Positions 1 to 7,517 of a stretch of 26,385 nucleotides of DNA are shown one piece after another. Origin of the DNA: Lentisphaeria bacterium (GTDB lineage: Bacteria > Verrucomicrobiota > Lentisphaeria > Victivallales > Victivallaceae); contig CAAGED010000015.1 in assembly GCA_900768505.1 (NCBI GenBank), positions 1 through 26,385 of the forward strand. Reading direction: 5' to 3'. The position numbers and the translations under genes are program-made. Within the stretch, counting starts at the first letter, position 1, and each line of letters starts with the position of its first letter. The notes below the pieces were generated by a model. The model had not been told where the DNA came from. It worked only from the letters and a program-made list of their open reading frames with translations, and did no database searches.

Positions 1-269
1 CAAACGGTTATTTGTTTTTAACCTGACCACCTGATGTTTGAGACCCCTATAAAACTGCACTACTCTCAAACACGAGTGTGAGAACTGCACCGATGGCTAT
101 CGTTTGAGACCCCTATAAAACTGCACTACTCTCAAACGGCACCGACTGTAACTTCTCCAATAAAGTAGTTTGAGACCCCTATAAAACTGCACTACTCTCA
201 AACATAACAACCTCGTTGACTTCCGCGGCATTCGTTTGAGACCCCTATAAAACTGCACTACTCTCAAAC
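1..269 (-). CRISPR. Type II-A CRISPR array, leader-proximal end (4 full repeats plus the edge of a fifth)
   Basis: Four identical 36-bp repeats lie at 36-71, 102-137, 168-203 and 234-269. The last five bases of a further repeat occupy 1-5, so the array continues beyond the window. Four 30-bp spacers lie at 6-35, 72-101, 138-167 and 204-233, giving a 66-bp period. On the minus strand the repeat begins GTTTGAGAGTAGTGCAG and ends GGGGTCTCAAAC, the GTTTnAGAG...AAAC pattern of type II-A repeats. Orientation is fixed by three things: csn2 and the leader lie on the high-coordinate side, the leader ends in ATTTGAG, and the tracrRNA anti-repeat pairs with the minus-strand form. Spacer 204-233 is therefore the most recently acquired. 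Repeats show no decay, which suggests a recently active array. I saw no match of a spacer to the rest of this window by eye. Confidence 0.98.
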
Positions 270-395
270 CTCAAATCTACTTTTGGAGATTGAAAACAAT
301 ACCAGTTTTATAAAGATTTTACACATGTTTAAGATGTGTTTTGTGACCCTGATCGCTAATATAGCAGTATTAACAGAAAAAGTCAAATCTGAAAA
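270..395 (-). promoter_or_regulatory. CRISPR leader with ATTTGAG leader-anchoring motif
   Basis: This is the non-coding gap between the csn2 stop and the first repeat. Read on the minus strand its last seven bases (276-270) are ATTTGAG, immediately before GTTTGAGAG. This is the leader-anchoring sequence known from type II-A leaders, which directs Cas1-Cas2 integration to the leader-repeat junction. The leader also carries a promoter (358-386) and a short inverted repeat, ACACAT at 321-326 against ATGTGT at 334-339, which would be transcribed. An open frame on the plus strand across this stretch has no support. Confidence 0.85.
358..386 (-). promoter_or_regulatory. Promoter for pre-crRNA inside the leader
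   Basis: On the minus strand, -35 TTGACT (386-381) is followed by a 17-nt spacer and -10 TATATT (363-358), with a TG one base upstream of the -10 (extended -10). This matches five of six consensus bases in each box. Transcription would start near 350-353, about 80 nt before the first repeat. It would let the array be expressed independently of the cas operon. Predicted from sequence only. Confidence 0.7.
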
Positions 396-1061
396 TCAAA
401 TTTCGCACAGATCATTATCAATGAGCAACCGCTCTTCCCGAGAAAGTTTTTTATACACCTTGTTATCTACGAGTAAGATATTATGTTCTTTCCGGCAGCA
501 GCTCTCTGTAAAAAGTTCTATGGCTGTATCATCCAAAAAGGAACGGAGATTTACGAAAACAAAAACAGAAGCCAGCCCGTTTTCACTCATTAAATCCATA
601 TAAACCAGGATTTTTTCCGCAAGATCCGGATAATTCTCTTTCAATATAATTCCTGTTGATTTCAACAATGATGACATCGAAAGACGTTCCGGTTCCAATT
701 CCAGATCATTTTGGAAAGCAAGATCATAAATCAATTTTTCAATGTTCCCGAGTATCTGCTGACTACGTTCGTAAAACTCCTGAGACATTGCCTGTTTTTC
801 CATTTTACTGAGAATCTTATTCAACAGAGTTTTCCGGTTGATCTCAAAAGGGAAAAAATCGGAAATTAAATCCAAATTTCCGGAAACGGGGATCGGTTTT
901 TCATCAATAGAAAGTACAATAGAACCATCTTCCCCGCAACTTTGGCAATGTAATTCGTTAATAAAACGATAAAATAAGCATGGATTTTCAATCACTAGCG
1001 ACGGAAATGTCCCTTTGTTAAAGTTGATAACAGACTCTATTTCAGGATAAGCCAACTTCAT
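396..1061 (-). CDS. csn2: CRISPR adaptation protein Csn2 (type II-A)
   Basis: 221-residue protein, the usual size of the short Csn2 subfamily. Csn2 forms a ring-shaped tetramer that binds double-stranded DNA ends and works with Cas1, Cas2 and Cas9 in spacer acquisition. Recognition rests on the N-terminal pattern MKLAYPE...VIENPCLFYRFINEL, typical of Csn2, on length, and on position as the last gene of a cas9-cas1-cas2 operon, directly before the leader. Its start overlaps the cas2 stop by 4 bases (ATGA), implying translational coupling. Its presence makes the locus subtype II-A rather than II-B or II-C. No frameshift or truncation is visible. Confidence 0.93.
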   Translation of the reverse strand: MKLAYPEIESVINFNKGTFPSLVIENPCLFYRFINELHCQSCGEDGSIVLSIDEKPIPVSGNLDLISDFFPFEINRKTLLNKILSKMEKQAMSQEFYERSQQILGNIEKLIYDLAFQNDLELEPERLSMSSLLKSTGIILKENYPDLAEKILVYMDLMSENGLASVFVFVNLRSFLDDTAIELFTESCCRKEHNILLVDNKVYKKLSREERLLIDNDLCEI

Positions 1062-1378
1062 AAAATCACCAAAGATTGCTCCGTTGTTACCACATCGCTT
1101 TTCATATCACCGACAATAAATGAAATCCCGGCAAACTGTTTTTCTGTAATGATCATTGCACAAACCATCCCTTGAGGCGGCTTGAAACTTTCGATTCTTG
1201 CCACAACACTTTTTGCCATTGCTTCGTTGATAACCATACGGCAGTAGACAGATTCCTGCAGCATAAAAAATCCGTTTGAGATCAGATCTTTTCGAAAACG
1301 CCGGTAGTTCCGCCGATTTTCAGAAGTTGCCGTCGGCAAATCAAAAAATACCATCAATCTCATAAATCTGTAACTCAT
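1058..1378 (-). CDS. cas2: CRISPR-associated endoribonuclease-fold protein Cas2
   Basis: 106 residues with a ferredoxin-like Cas2 fold signature. The first strand, RLMVFFDLP, carries the conserved Asp13, followed by a helix rich in basic residues (NRRNYRRFRKDL) and the conserved GFFMLQESVYCR segment. Cas2 is the structural centre of the Cas1-Cas2 integrase that inserts new spacers; nuclease activity is generally not needed for this. The start overlaps cas1 by 4 bases and the end overlaps csn2 by 4 bases, so the three adaptation genes are translationally coupled. Length is normal for type II Cas2 (about 100 residues). Confidence 0.96.
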   Translation of the reverse strand: MSYRFMRLMVFFDLPTATSENRRNYRRFRKDLISNGFFMLQESVYCRMVINEAMAKSVVARIESFKPPQGMVCAMIITEKQFAGISFIVGDMKSDVVTTEQSLVIL

Positions 1379-2286
1379 TTTTCACATTGTTGTTTCAATA
1401 ATAGTTCTCTTTTATGCCATGAACAGAATTTTACAGCAGATAGCTTCCGGAGAGAAATTGCCTTGAAAATACTGCGGACATACATCAATACACAATCGTC
1501 TAAACGCCGTTGAGTTCCATCAATAAAGAATGGTTGATTGAAAATTTCCAACATCCGGTGTTTTTCTTTTGTACCAAACTGAAGGAATCTGCAGGAATCA
1601 ACCCAGCGGTCAATCAGGATGCGAAACGGCTCCATCAGATCACAACTCAAATTGAAATGATTGAAGGTATTATGGTGCGTGATCCCCAACTGAGTTAAAT
1701 AACCGCAGGCAACGATTTCCCGGTTGAAAGCCGATAAGATCAAGGAATATCCGTAATTCAAAGCGGAATCGACAGCCGATCCATCACCGCGCCGGAATGA
1801 GTTTCCGAAGATTTTATTGAAATAAACCTTTGCAGCATGTCCTTCCCGGTTACTTAAATCTCCGGATTGAATGTTTTGCACATATTCCATTAACATTTCA
1901 GACTCTCTGTTCATTTTCTTTTCAGCCAGAAATAATGCCTGATTGCGAATTTTCTCTGCAACGATTTCAGCCCAAAGCAATCGGCAAAAATCTGTATCCC
2001 ACTGGATTTGCTCCCGTAATTTCCCGGAAGACTCTCCATGTCCGTAGCAGGGGAGCAGCTCAGAACAGGGAGAGTGTTTTTCATCACAGAAAATGACTTT
2101 GATCTTCCGTTTTATCAATTCAACTAGCAGACAGCCTGTCACACAGCAGGCAGGATTCTCCACGATCAGGGTATTGACCTCATCGAGGAAAACCCGTGTG
2201 GTATCATCATCGCGACGGATGACCAGATACCCCATGCGGAGATCAAGCTTGCTGCGTTTCTCAATGACAACAGTTCGGAAGCTCAT
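1375..2286 (-). CDS. cas1: CRISPR integrase Cas1 (type II)
   Basis: 303-residue Cas1, the metal-dependent integrase that joins prespacers to the leader end of the array. Motifs seen are an N-terminal beta-domain (SFRTVVIEKRSKLDLRMGYL), the catalytic Glu at about 148 in REGHAAKVYF, the His pair at 204-205 in LGITHHNTFNHFN, and the acidic CDLMEPFR segment (Asp216/Glu219), which together form the expected E-H-D/E metal site. Its ATG lies 8 bases after the cas9 stop and has no strong ribosome binding site, so translation probably depends on reinitiation from cas9. All catalytic residues appear present. Confidence 0.97.
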   Translation of the reverse strand: MSFRTVVIEKRSKLDLRMGYLVIRRDDDTTRVFLDEVNTLIVENPACCVTGCLLVELIKRKIKVIFCDEKHSPCSELLPCYGHGESSGKLREQIQWDTDFCRLLWAEIVAEKIRNQALFLAEKKMNRESEMLMEYVQNIQSGDLSNREGHAAKVYFNKIFGNSFRRGDGSAVDSALNYGYSLILSAFNREIVACGYLTQLGITHHNTFNHFNLSCDLMEPFRILIDRWVDSCRFLQFGTKEKHRMLEIFNQPFFIDGTQRRLDDCVLMYVRSIFKAISLRKLSAVKFCSWHKRELLLKQQCEK

Positions 2287-2294
2287 GGTTAAAC

Positions 2295-5200
2295 TCAGAT
2301 CAAATCAAGAAGGTTGATACTCTTTGTTTCATGTAAACCGCTGGCATCGGAATTGACAATGCGGGCCGTTGTAAATGTTTTCTTCCAGTTTGAAAATTTA
2401 CTGCTGAGCGTTGTTACTGCAGCTTTGGCAACACCGCCAAGTAATCTCAAATCTACACCAGCACCGCTGCTTCTTCCCAAACAACCGACGATTCCCAACA
2501 ATATCTCGGCTTGTTTTTCCGGAGCTAATGCAATAAATTTATCCCTTCCTTTTTCAAGACATTCTAAAGGATTGGCTGGACGTTTGGAAAATAATCCTGT
2601 TCGCAATTTTTCAGTTAGAAGATCATAAAGTTGAATATTTTCTGTGCAGGCAAAATTATCATATTTTTCAACATATACAAATTCATGATCTTTACGTTTT
2701 TTCTCACAAAATGATTCCAAACGTTTGATATACCGTTCCCAATCACTGTCCAACAGTAAAGGAGATCCAATTCCTATTCCCAACAGGCTTCCCCCACCGC
2801 TTTTTCCATTAAGTATAAACCGCAAACCGTTATTAACTTCAAAAACGGTTTTGATTTTAATTGGTTTAATACCCAACGGGAATTTGACAGAAAATTCTTT
2901 TTCCCCATTCGGATCAATGAATGCTTTGACATATTCCAAAGCAAAAACTTCATCTTTGAGGAATTTATCTGCAATCATTAAATCAACCGGAACAAGCGTC
3001 AATTCTTTTTTGATTTTCTTTTTTGCAATTTCTTCCGTCAATGCGAATGTGAAAAATGCGGCAGAGGCTTTTCTGTAACCTCCATAAATTTCTGTAGGCA
3101 CTCCTTTTTTCAAAGGAATCAACCCAGCCGTTGCGGGCATAGGATTCTGATCAAACAAACCTCCATGCTGGCAGAATGTATAATTTGTCAGATGCAAATA
3201 ATTCCGCTTCAAGATATTTTTCACTTGAGAAATATTCCTGCTGCCATCCCAAATCTGTTCGCCACGCATATTTTTAAGACAACTTTTCTCCCCGAACACA
3301 ACTTTTGTCTTTACACTGTATTCACCAGAATGTTCCATAAACCAGTTACGGGTGAAATATTCATGCCAGACGTTTCCGACAACGATATTGAGATAAGCAT
3401 CTTTTCCATGATGCAAGTCATTGACAGTACGAGATTTCACTAAATCGAATGCATGACGGAAATCAGAAACAAGTCCGGCTTTGACATAAACGATTTCGGT
3501 GTCAGGATAACGCTCTTTCAGCAATTCTGTGATGACTTTGGTCGACTGTCTGGTTTCCACCAGTTGCCGATTGATGAAACCCCATTTTTCATCTTCTGAA
3601 AATGGAGTGGAACGAGTTAACCGGAAAAATTTTTCATCAGAAATCAATCCCCGATCTTTCAAAGTTTTCCAAAACGGGATCATTTTCCTGCGGATGTCCG
3701 CATCCAACGGATAAGAATCGCTCTTAGCGCCGTTGATTTCACTGCGAACCAAAACCAGGTTGTTCAAAAGACTGTCATCTTTCACTTTTGATTGAGGATA
3801 GATATGCTCTTTATTACAAAGGGAAAGATCCGCAATTGAAATTGGTTCTCCGGTGTACATATCCCGTCCGAGCTGCATAAAATACAAATAGAGAGTATCT
3901 TTCTGTAATGCAGACTCATCATAGCTGCCAAGTTCCTTACTGAGTCTCCTGATATCATCATCTGCTATTTTTTCATACAATTTTGTCAAATTTGCGATTC
4001 GTGACAGTTTCCTTTTTCCTTTTTCCTTGCTGTCAACATCACGAGCCATTTCCACGAAAATTTTTCGCGGTGCTTTTCCCATGCTTTTTACAATTTCGTC
4101 AAGAATTGCAAATGTCCGAATGATCGGACGTTTGACAGCATTGGAAACGTACATATCATCAAGGCGTTTCGTAAGAGTCTGTGTTTTTTCGGAATAATAT
4201 TCCCGTCTGGCAGATTCCACCATCTTACGGAACGGATATTTATCACTCATTAACTGCTGCAAATTAAGATTATATTCCCACATCATGTTGATAATGGAAA
4301 GTTTTGCACCAGTTTTTACATCAAAATGCCCAGGTTCCGTCAGGAATTTTCTGGAAAGTCTTCCAAACCCCTGAAAATTTTTGAACGAGAGTTTTTTTAC
4401 GTCATCGTTGGAGAGTTTCGGGAACTTTTTCAAAAAGCTCCGGAAACGGAGATTATCTTCTGTAAAAGATCTTTTATAAATAATCTTCTCGGCTTCAGAC
4501 TCTGTAAGTTTTTTCTCTTCAAAAAAAGGTTTGAAAATTTTCCAGCTGCTCAAAGAAACCGGAATGGTATCATCAATTCCAGTAATGCTGCATTCATCCA
4601 AGTCATTATAAAGGTTATTGGATTTCAAACAATTCAGAATAGTCTTTTTCGAAACCTTGCTATATTTGAAAAACAAATCATACAACAGCTGCTTGCTTTC
4701 TGTTGTTACAGGAGCTCCGTTGATGTGAATTGTATTCAACAGGTTCAAGACCTCAAAGCGTTGGTACAGCAGAGAATGTTTCGGCAAAACGTCTTCACCG
4801 GGTAAATAAGTACACTTATTACACATATGCTTGATAAAAGCTGCTTCGCTGGCATCAAGATCAACTTTCTTTTCAAAGTTCCAAGGCAGGATTTTTCCAT
4901 CAGCCTTCCGCTCCAGCCATGCAAAATCACTGTGAGCGTTCAGAGGTCCGACAAAATACGGGATTCTGAATTCCATTAGAGAAAGGATTTTATCTTTAAC
5001 GGATAATCCATCTTTATCGCATTCCAGAAGGAAAGGTAAATATCCGGAAGCTTTGGTCAGAAGATTGTTTAATTCGTTCCAATATAACTGATAAGGAATT
5101 GTTCTGTTATCACTATCAACCTGTTTCGGAAGGATTTTTTCTGTAGAAATATCCTGTTCAATCTGCTTGAAAATTCGTTGATCAGATACATCCTCAATTT

Positions 5201-6371
5201 TCATATTTTTAAGTTTTGATTTAAGGAATTTATAAAAATCTTCTGCATTGGCTCTCTTTTTCGCAGCACCAATATATGCCGCATAGTTCACTTCACTTTT
5301 TTCATTGCGAAAAATTTCCTGAAAATCTTGATGTGTCAGATACTTCTTTACAAGATATTTCAGATGCTTCAAGTCTGACTTATGCTTTTCATATATCTTC
5401 ACTTTTGTATCAGAAATATTCTTTCCTCCGCCGATGATATCTGCAAGAATCGACCAATCGAAAACTTTTTTCATGAGGAGCATCAATGCAGAATCTTCTT
5501 CAGACAACTCGGAAAGCATTTCTTCAATTTTTTCATCATCAGAATCAAGCTGCAATTTTATGTCTTCATACTCCGATGAGGGAAAGAGTTTTGCAGCTTC
5601 CGACTCCATACCGCACAGTAAACGCAAGAATTCATTTTCATCGATCCAGGGTAAATCTTCATTGTTTTGAGATTTTTTTGGTTTTTTGACCTGAAGGAGT
5701 TCTACAAGTTTTTTCTCTTTATTCGATCTGAGTGCTGAGGATTTCAAAATATTTCCTGCTTCATTTATTTTTATGTCCAAATGTTTCCAGGAAAAAATAT
5801 ATCCATTATCTTCAACATAAGCTTCCAGATCATTGTAAACAGATTGAAAATCAATCAATTCGTCCACTTTTTCTTTGGCAACTTCACTGAAAAAATGTCC
5901 TCTGTGAACAACCAGCCAGGCACAGGCAAGATATACAAGGCGAACGTCATGAGGAGAATCAGAATCGATCAGTTCAGAAATAAGATGATGAATTGTAGGG
6001 TACTGCTTGTAAAAATCTGTATCTGTATATTCAGAATCAGCGAAAATCGCGAAGCGTGGTTCTGAAGAGTCTTTTTTCAGAAAACTGCTGTCGATACGCC
6101 GGAAGAAGTTCCGGTCCACTTTTCCGATCTCGACAGAGAAAAGCTCCCTTAAAAGTTGAATCCGCTGTTGTCTGCGATCCAAACGTCTCCGGGCGGCACG
6201 ATGAGTTCGGCGTTCTTCTGCTAATTTCGCAGTTTCAAAAAGGTGGACACCCCACATCGGATGCTGCTGATACTTGATCAAATCATAATTAGTATCTGAT
6301 ACAGCATACCCTGTCGAATTGGTTCCAATATCAAATCCGATAAAATAATCAAGTTTTTTTTGTTTTTTCAT
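2295..6371 (-). CDS. cas9: CRISPR-associated endonuclease Cas9 (type II-A)
   Basis: 1358-residue RNA-guided DNA endonuclease, close in length to streptococcal II-A Cas9. RuvC-I is IGFDIGTNSTG with catalytic Asp14, followed by an arginine-rich bridge helix at about 52-78. RuvC-II is IFVEMAR with Glu774. The HNH domain has NKEHIYPQS with His856 and the later Asn880. RuvC-III is LHHGKDAYLN with His988 and Asp991. Both nuclease centres therefore look intact. The PAM-interacting domain follows from about 1090 and ends in SGLHETKSINLLDL, alignable with the end of SpCas9, but I cannot place a counterpart of the Arg-x-Arg pair that reads NGG. The ATG is preceded by AGGGA about nine bases upstream. 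It is first in the operon, divergent from the tracrRNA. Confidence 0.98.
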   Translation of the reverse strand: MKKQKKLDYFIGFDIGTNSTGYAVSDTNYDLIKYQQHPMWGVHLFETAKLAEERRTHRAARRRLDRRQQRIQLLRELFSVEIGKVDRNFFRRIDSSFLKKDSSEPRFAIFADSEYTDTDFYKQYPTIHHLISELIDSDSPHDVRLVYLACAWLVVHRGHFFSEVAKEKVDELIDFQSVYNDLEAYVEDNGYIFSWKHLDIKINEAGNILKSSALRSNKEKKLVELLQVKKPKKSQNNEDLPWIDENEFLRLLCGMESEAAKLFPSSEYEDIKLQLDSDDEKIEEMLSELSEEDSALMLLMKKVFDWSILADIIGGGKNISDTKVKIYEKHKSDLKHLKYLVKKYLTHQDFQEIFRNEKSEVNYAAYIGAAKKRANAEDFYKFLKSKLKNMKIEDVSDQRIFKQIEQDISTEKILPKQVDSDNRTIPYQLYWNELNNLLTKASGYLPFLLECDKDGLSVKDKILSLMEFRIPYFVGPLNAHSDFAWLERKADGKILPWNFEKKVDLDASEAAFIKHMCNKCTYLPGEDVLPKHSLLYQRFEVLNLLNTIHINGAPVTTESKQLLYDLFFKYSKVSKKTILNCLKSNNLYNDLDECSITGIDDTIPVSLSSWKIFKPFFEEKKLTESEAEKIIYKRSFTEDNLRFRSFLKKFPKLSNDDVKKLSFKNFQGFGRLSRKFLTEPGHFDVKTGAKLSIINMMWEYNLNLQQLMSDKYPFRKMVESARREYYSEKTQTLTKRLDDMYVSNAVKRPIIRTFAILDEIVKSMGKAPRKIFVEMARDVDSKEKGKRKLSRIANLTKLYEKIADDDIRRLSKELGSYDESALQKDTLYLYFMQLGRDMYTGEPISIADLSLCNKEHIYPQSKVKDDSLLNNLVLVRSEINGAKSDSYPLDADIRRKMIPFWKTLKDRGLISDEKFFRLTRSTPFSEDEKWGFINRQLVETRQSTKVITELLKERYPDTEIVYVKAGLVSDFRHAFDLVKSRTVNDLHHGKDAYLNIVVGNVWHEYFTRNWFMEHSGEYSVKTKVVFGEKSCLKNMRGEQIWDGSRNISQVKNILKRNYLHLTNYTFCQHGGLFDQNPMPATAGLIPLKKGVPTEIYGGYRKASAAFFTFALTEEIAKKKIKKELTLVPVDLMIADKFLKDEVFALEYVKAFIDPNGEKEFSVKFPLGIKPIKIKTVFEVNNGLRFILNGKSGGGSLLGIGIGSPLLLDSDWERYIKRLESFCEKKRKDHEFVYVEKYDNFACTENIQLYDLLTEKLRTGLFSKRPANPLECLEKGRDKFIALAPEKQAEILLGIVGCLGRSSGAGVDLRLLGGVAKAAVTTLSSKFSNWKKTFTTARIVNSDASGLHETKSINLLDLI

Positions 6372-6399
6372 TTGATTTTTCCCTTTTCTGTGTTATTCT
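6372..6399 (+). promoter_or_regulatory. Candidate tracrRNA promoter
   Basis: TTGATT at 6372-6377 and TATTCT at 6394-6399 are separated by 16 nt and read on the plus strand. Transcription would begin at about 6406, just before the anti-repeat at 6410. Each box matches four of six consensus bases, so this is a modest candidate. Its -10 overlaps the proposed cas9 -10 on the other strand. Confidence 0.4.
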
Positions 6400-6403
6400 A
6401 ACA
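6395..6403 (-). promoter_or_regulatory. cas9: Candidate extended -10 element for the cas operon
   Basis: On the minus strand the sequence TGTTAGAAT (TG, one base, then TAGAAT) matches an extended -10. No convincing -35 is visible at 17 nt. The resulting 5' untranslated region would be about 17-20 nt and includes AAGGGA as ribosome binding site. A weak prediction, made mainly from position. Confidence 0.3.
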
Positions 6404-6405
6404 AT

Positions 6406-6593
6406 TGTAGTCTGAAACCCCTATAAAACTGCACTACGAGTTCAAATAAAAATTTATTCAATTCATTAGCGTAATGCTGAATGCACGTTGGTGCAGCTTT
6501 ATTTGAAATCAATGTCTTTTTTGTTATTATTTGTGTTCTTTATATTACTATAAAACAAAAGAGTAGACTTCTTTCGTCCACTCTATTTTTTTT
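6406..6593 (+). ncRNA. tracrRNA of the type II-A system
   Basis: The anti-repeat spans about 6410-6446. A 21-nt stretch (6417-6437, ACCCC...CACTAC) is identical to the plus-strand repeat and so pairs perfectly with the 3' part of the crRNA repeat. Next come GAG as the bulge and TTCAAAT, which pairs with the crRNA GTTTGA lower stem, reproducing the lower stem-bulge-upper stem layout needed by Cas9. Downstream are a nexus-like hairpin, CATTA-GCG-TAATG (6464-6476), and a second hairpin, TGCAC-GTTG-GTGCA (6482-6495), followed by TTTATTT. The functional core may end near 6504; a stronger terminator follows at 6560-6593. Transcribed divergently from cas9. The 5' and 3' ends are inferred. Confidence 0.9.
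6560..6593. terminator. Bidirectional Rho-independent terminator
   Basis: A 9-bp stem, AGAGTAGAC (6560-6568) against GTCCACTCT (6576-6584) with one wobble pair, has a 7-nt loop. On the plus strand it is followed by A and eight T, which would end the longest tracrRNA form. On the minus strand it is followed by TTTGTTTTA, which would end the transcript from the KAP fragment before it reaches the CRISPR locus. Confidence 0.75.
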
Positions 6594-6641
6594 CAGAAAA
6601 AAATCATTTTTTTTATCAATTACCGTTTTTCCGGCAGGATT

Positions 6642-7046
6642 TCAAGCCAGTATTCGTCTGTTCAATAACCCAACTCCAACTTTTCTCAGAAGTGGAACCG
6701 CCGAGACTTTAGCTGCTTGACATATTTCTTCAAGAGGACTACCTTTTAGCTCTTTCCAAAGTTGACCAATGATTGCCACCAATGGGGAATCAAGGAAGTC
6801 ATCTTCCCATGCATTGAAATATATCGCAGTATAGCCCTCATTTTTAAGTTGCTGTTGCCAACACTTCAACATAAAAGTTTTACCACTGCCCCATTCTCCG
6901 TTTAAGGCAATGGTTAACACAGTCGACTCATTGGCAAGAATCCTTGTAAGCTTGTCGGCACACTCTTTGCGATTAAGCTGATCATCACTCCATGGGTCTT
7001 GCTCATTAACCTTCAATTCAGGAAGTTTTATGGACAGTGTTTGCAT
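6642..7046 (-). pseudogene. Truncated KAP family P-loop NTPase (N-terminal fragment)
   Basis: 134 residues. Walker A is GEWGSGKT at 50-57, followed by YFNAWEDDF, the N-terminal hallmark of KAP NTPases (predicted STAND-type ATPases, often membrane-associated and frequent in mobile or defence regions). Full members are usually several hundred residues, with a later Walker B and often transmembrane helices. Here the frame stops after VGVGLLNRRILA and nothing homologous follows. The start has GGAG nine bases upstream and lies 28 bases after the glyoxalase gene, so it may still be transcribed. The break falls at the edge of the CRISPR-Cas island, suggesting that arrival of the island or a deletion removed the rest. 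It could be a small functional protein, but that is less likely. Confidence 0.75.
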
Positions 7047-7074
7047 TTGTAAAAACTCCAGAACTCCGGCAAGC

Positions 7075-7446
7075 TTACCGCTTTGCCGGAAGAACCTCTA
7101 ACCAATAATTATCTGGATCTTCGCAAAAGTAAATTCCCATGTCGGGGTTTTCATAGCAGATGCAGCCCATTTTCTCGTGGAGGGCATGAGCTGCTTCGTA
7201 GTCATCGACCTTGAACGCCAAATGAAATTCATTGTCGCCCAGATTATACGGCTCGGTACGGTCTCTGAGCCACGTTAATTCCAACTGGTGAGTGCTGTTG
7301 CCGTCTTCCAGATAGACGATGATGAAACTTCCATCCGGGGCATTGATCCGGCGTACTTCGTGCATATCAAATGCCTCTGCGTAGAACTTCAAACTTCTAT
7401 CCAAGTCAAGTACGTTAAAATTGTTGTGAACCATGCGAAACTTCAT
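7075..7446 (-). CDS. gloA: Lactoylglutathione lyase / glyoxalase I-type VOC enzyme
   Basis: 123 residues with two beta-alpha-beta-beta-beta VOC modules. The four metal ligands of glyoxalase I are in place: His7 (MVHNNFNV), Glu56 (HQLELTW), His75 (NEFHLAF) and Glu117 (YWLEVLP). The enzyme isomerises the hemithioacetal of methylglyoxal and glutathione (or another thiol) in the cytoplasm. Length and ligand set match the short, Ni/Co-type bacterial enzymes. A clear ribosome binding site (AGGAG, eight bases from ATG) and its own promoter precede it. The stop codon lies inside a 7-bp inverted repeat (CCGGCAA at 7066-7072 against TTGCCGG at 7083-7089). The thiol substrate cannot be told from the sequence. 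Confidence 0.92.
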   Translation of the reverse strand: MKFRMVHNNFNVLDLDRSLKFYAEAFDMHEVRRINAPDGSFIIVYLEDGNSTHQLELTWLRDRTEPYNLGDNEFHLAFKVDDYEAAHALHEKMGCICYENPDMGIYFCEDPDNYWLEVLPAKR

Positions 7447-7471
7447 ATTTTTTTCTCCTGATTTTGAAGTT

Positions 7472-7499
7472 AATATACATTGCTTCCGGACAAGTTCAA
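7472..7499 (-). promoter_or_regulatory. Candidate promoter of the glyoxalase gene
   Basis: On the minus strand TTGAAC (7499-7494), a 16-nt spacer and TATATT (7477-7472) lie 26 bases upstream of the ATG. This gives a short leader containing AGGAG. Confidence 0.5.
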
Positions 7500-7517
7500 T
7501 GATAATATTTTATTTTG

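Noticed and set aside
1..269. Array read on the plus strand, with the leader at the left
   Set aside because: The ATTTGAG motif, the csn2-proximal leader promoter and the pairing with tracrRNA all fix minus-strand transcription.
283..603. Open frame of 106 codons on the plus strand across the leader and the end of csn2
   Set aside because: It overlaps the CRISPR leader and runs antisense to csn2, with no domain or good ribosome binding site.
4326..4805. 159-codon open frame on the plus strand within cas9
   Set aside because: Antisense shadow of an AT-rich coding region; the translation has no recognisable family features.
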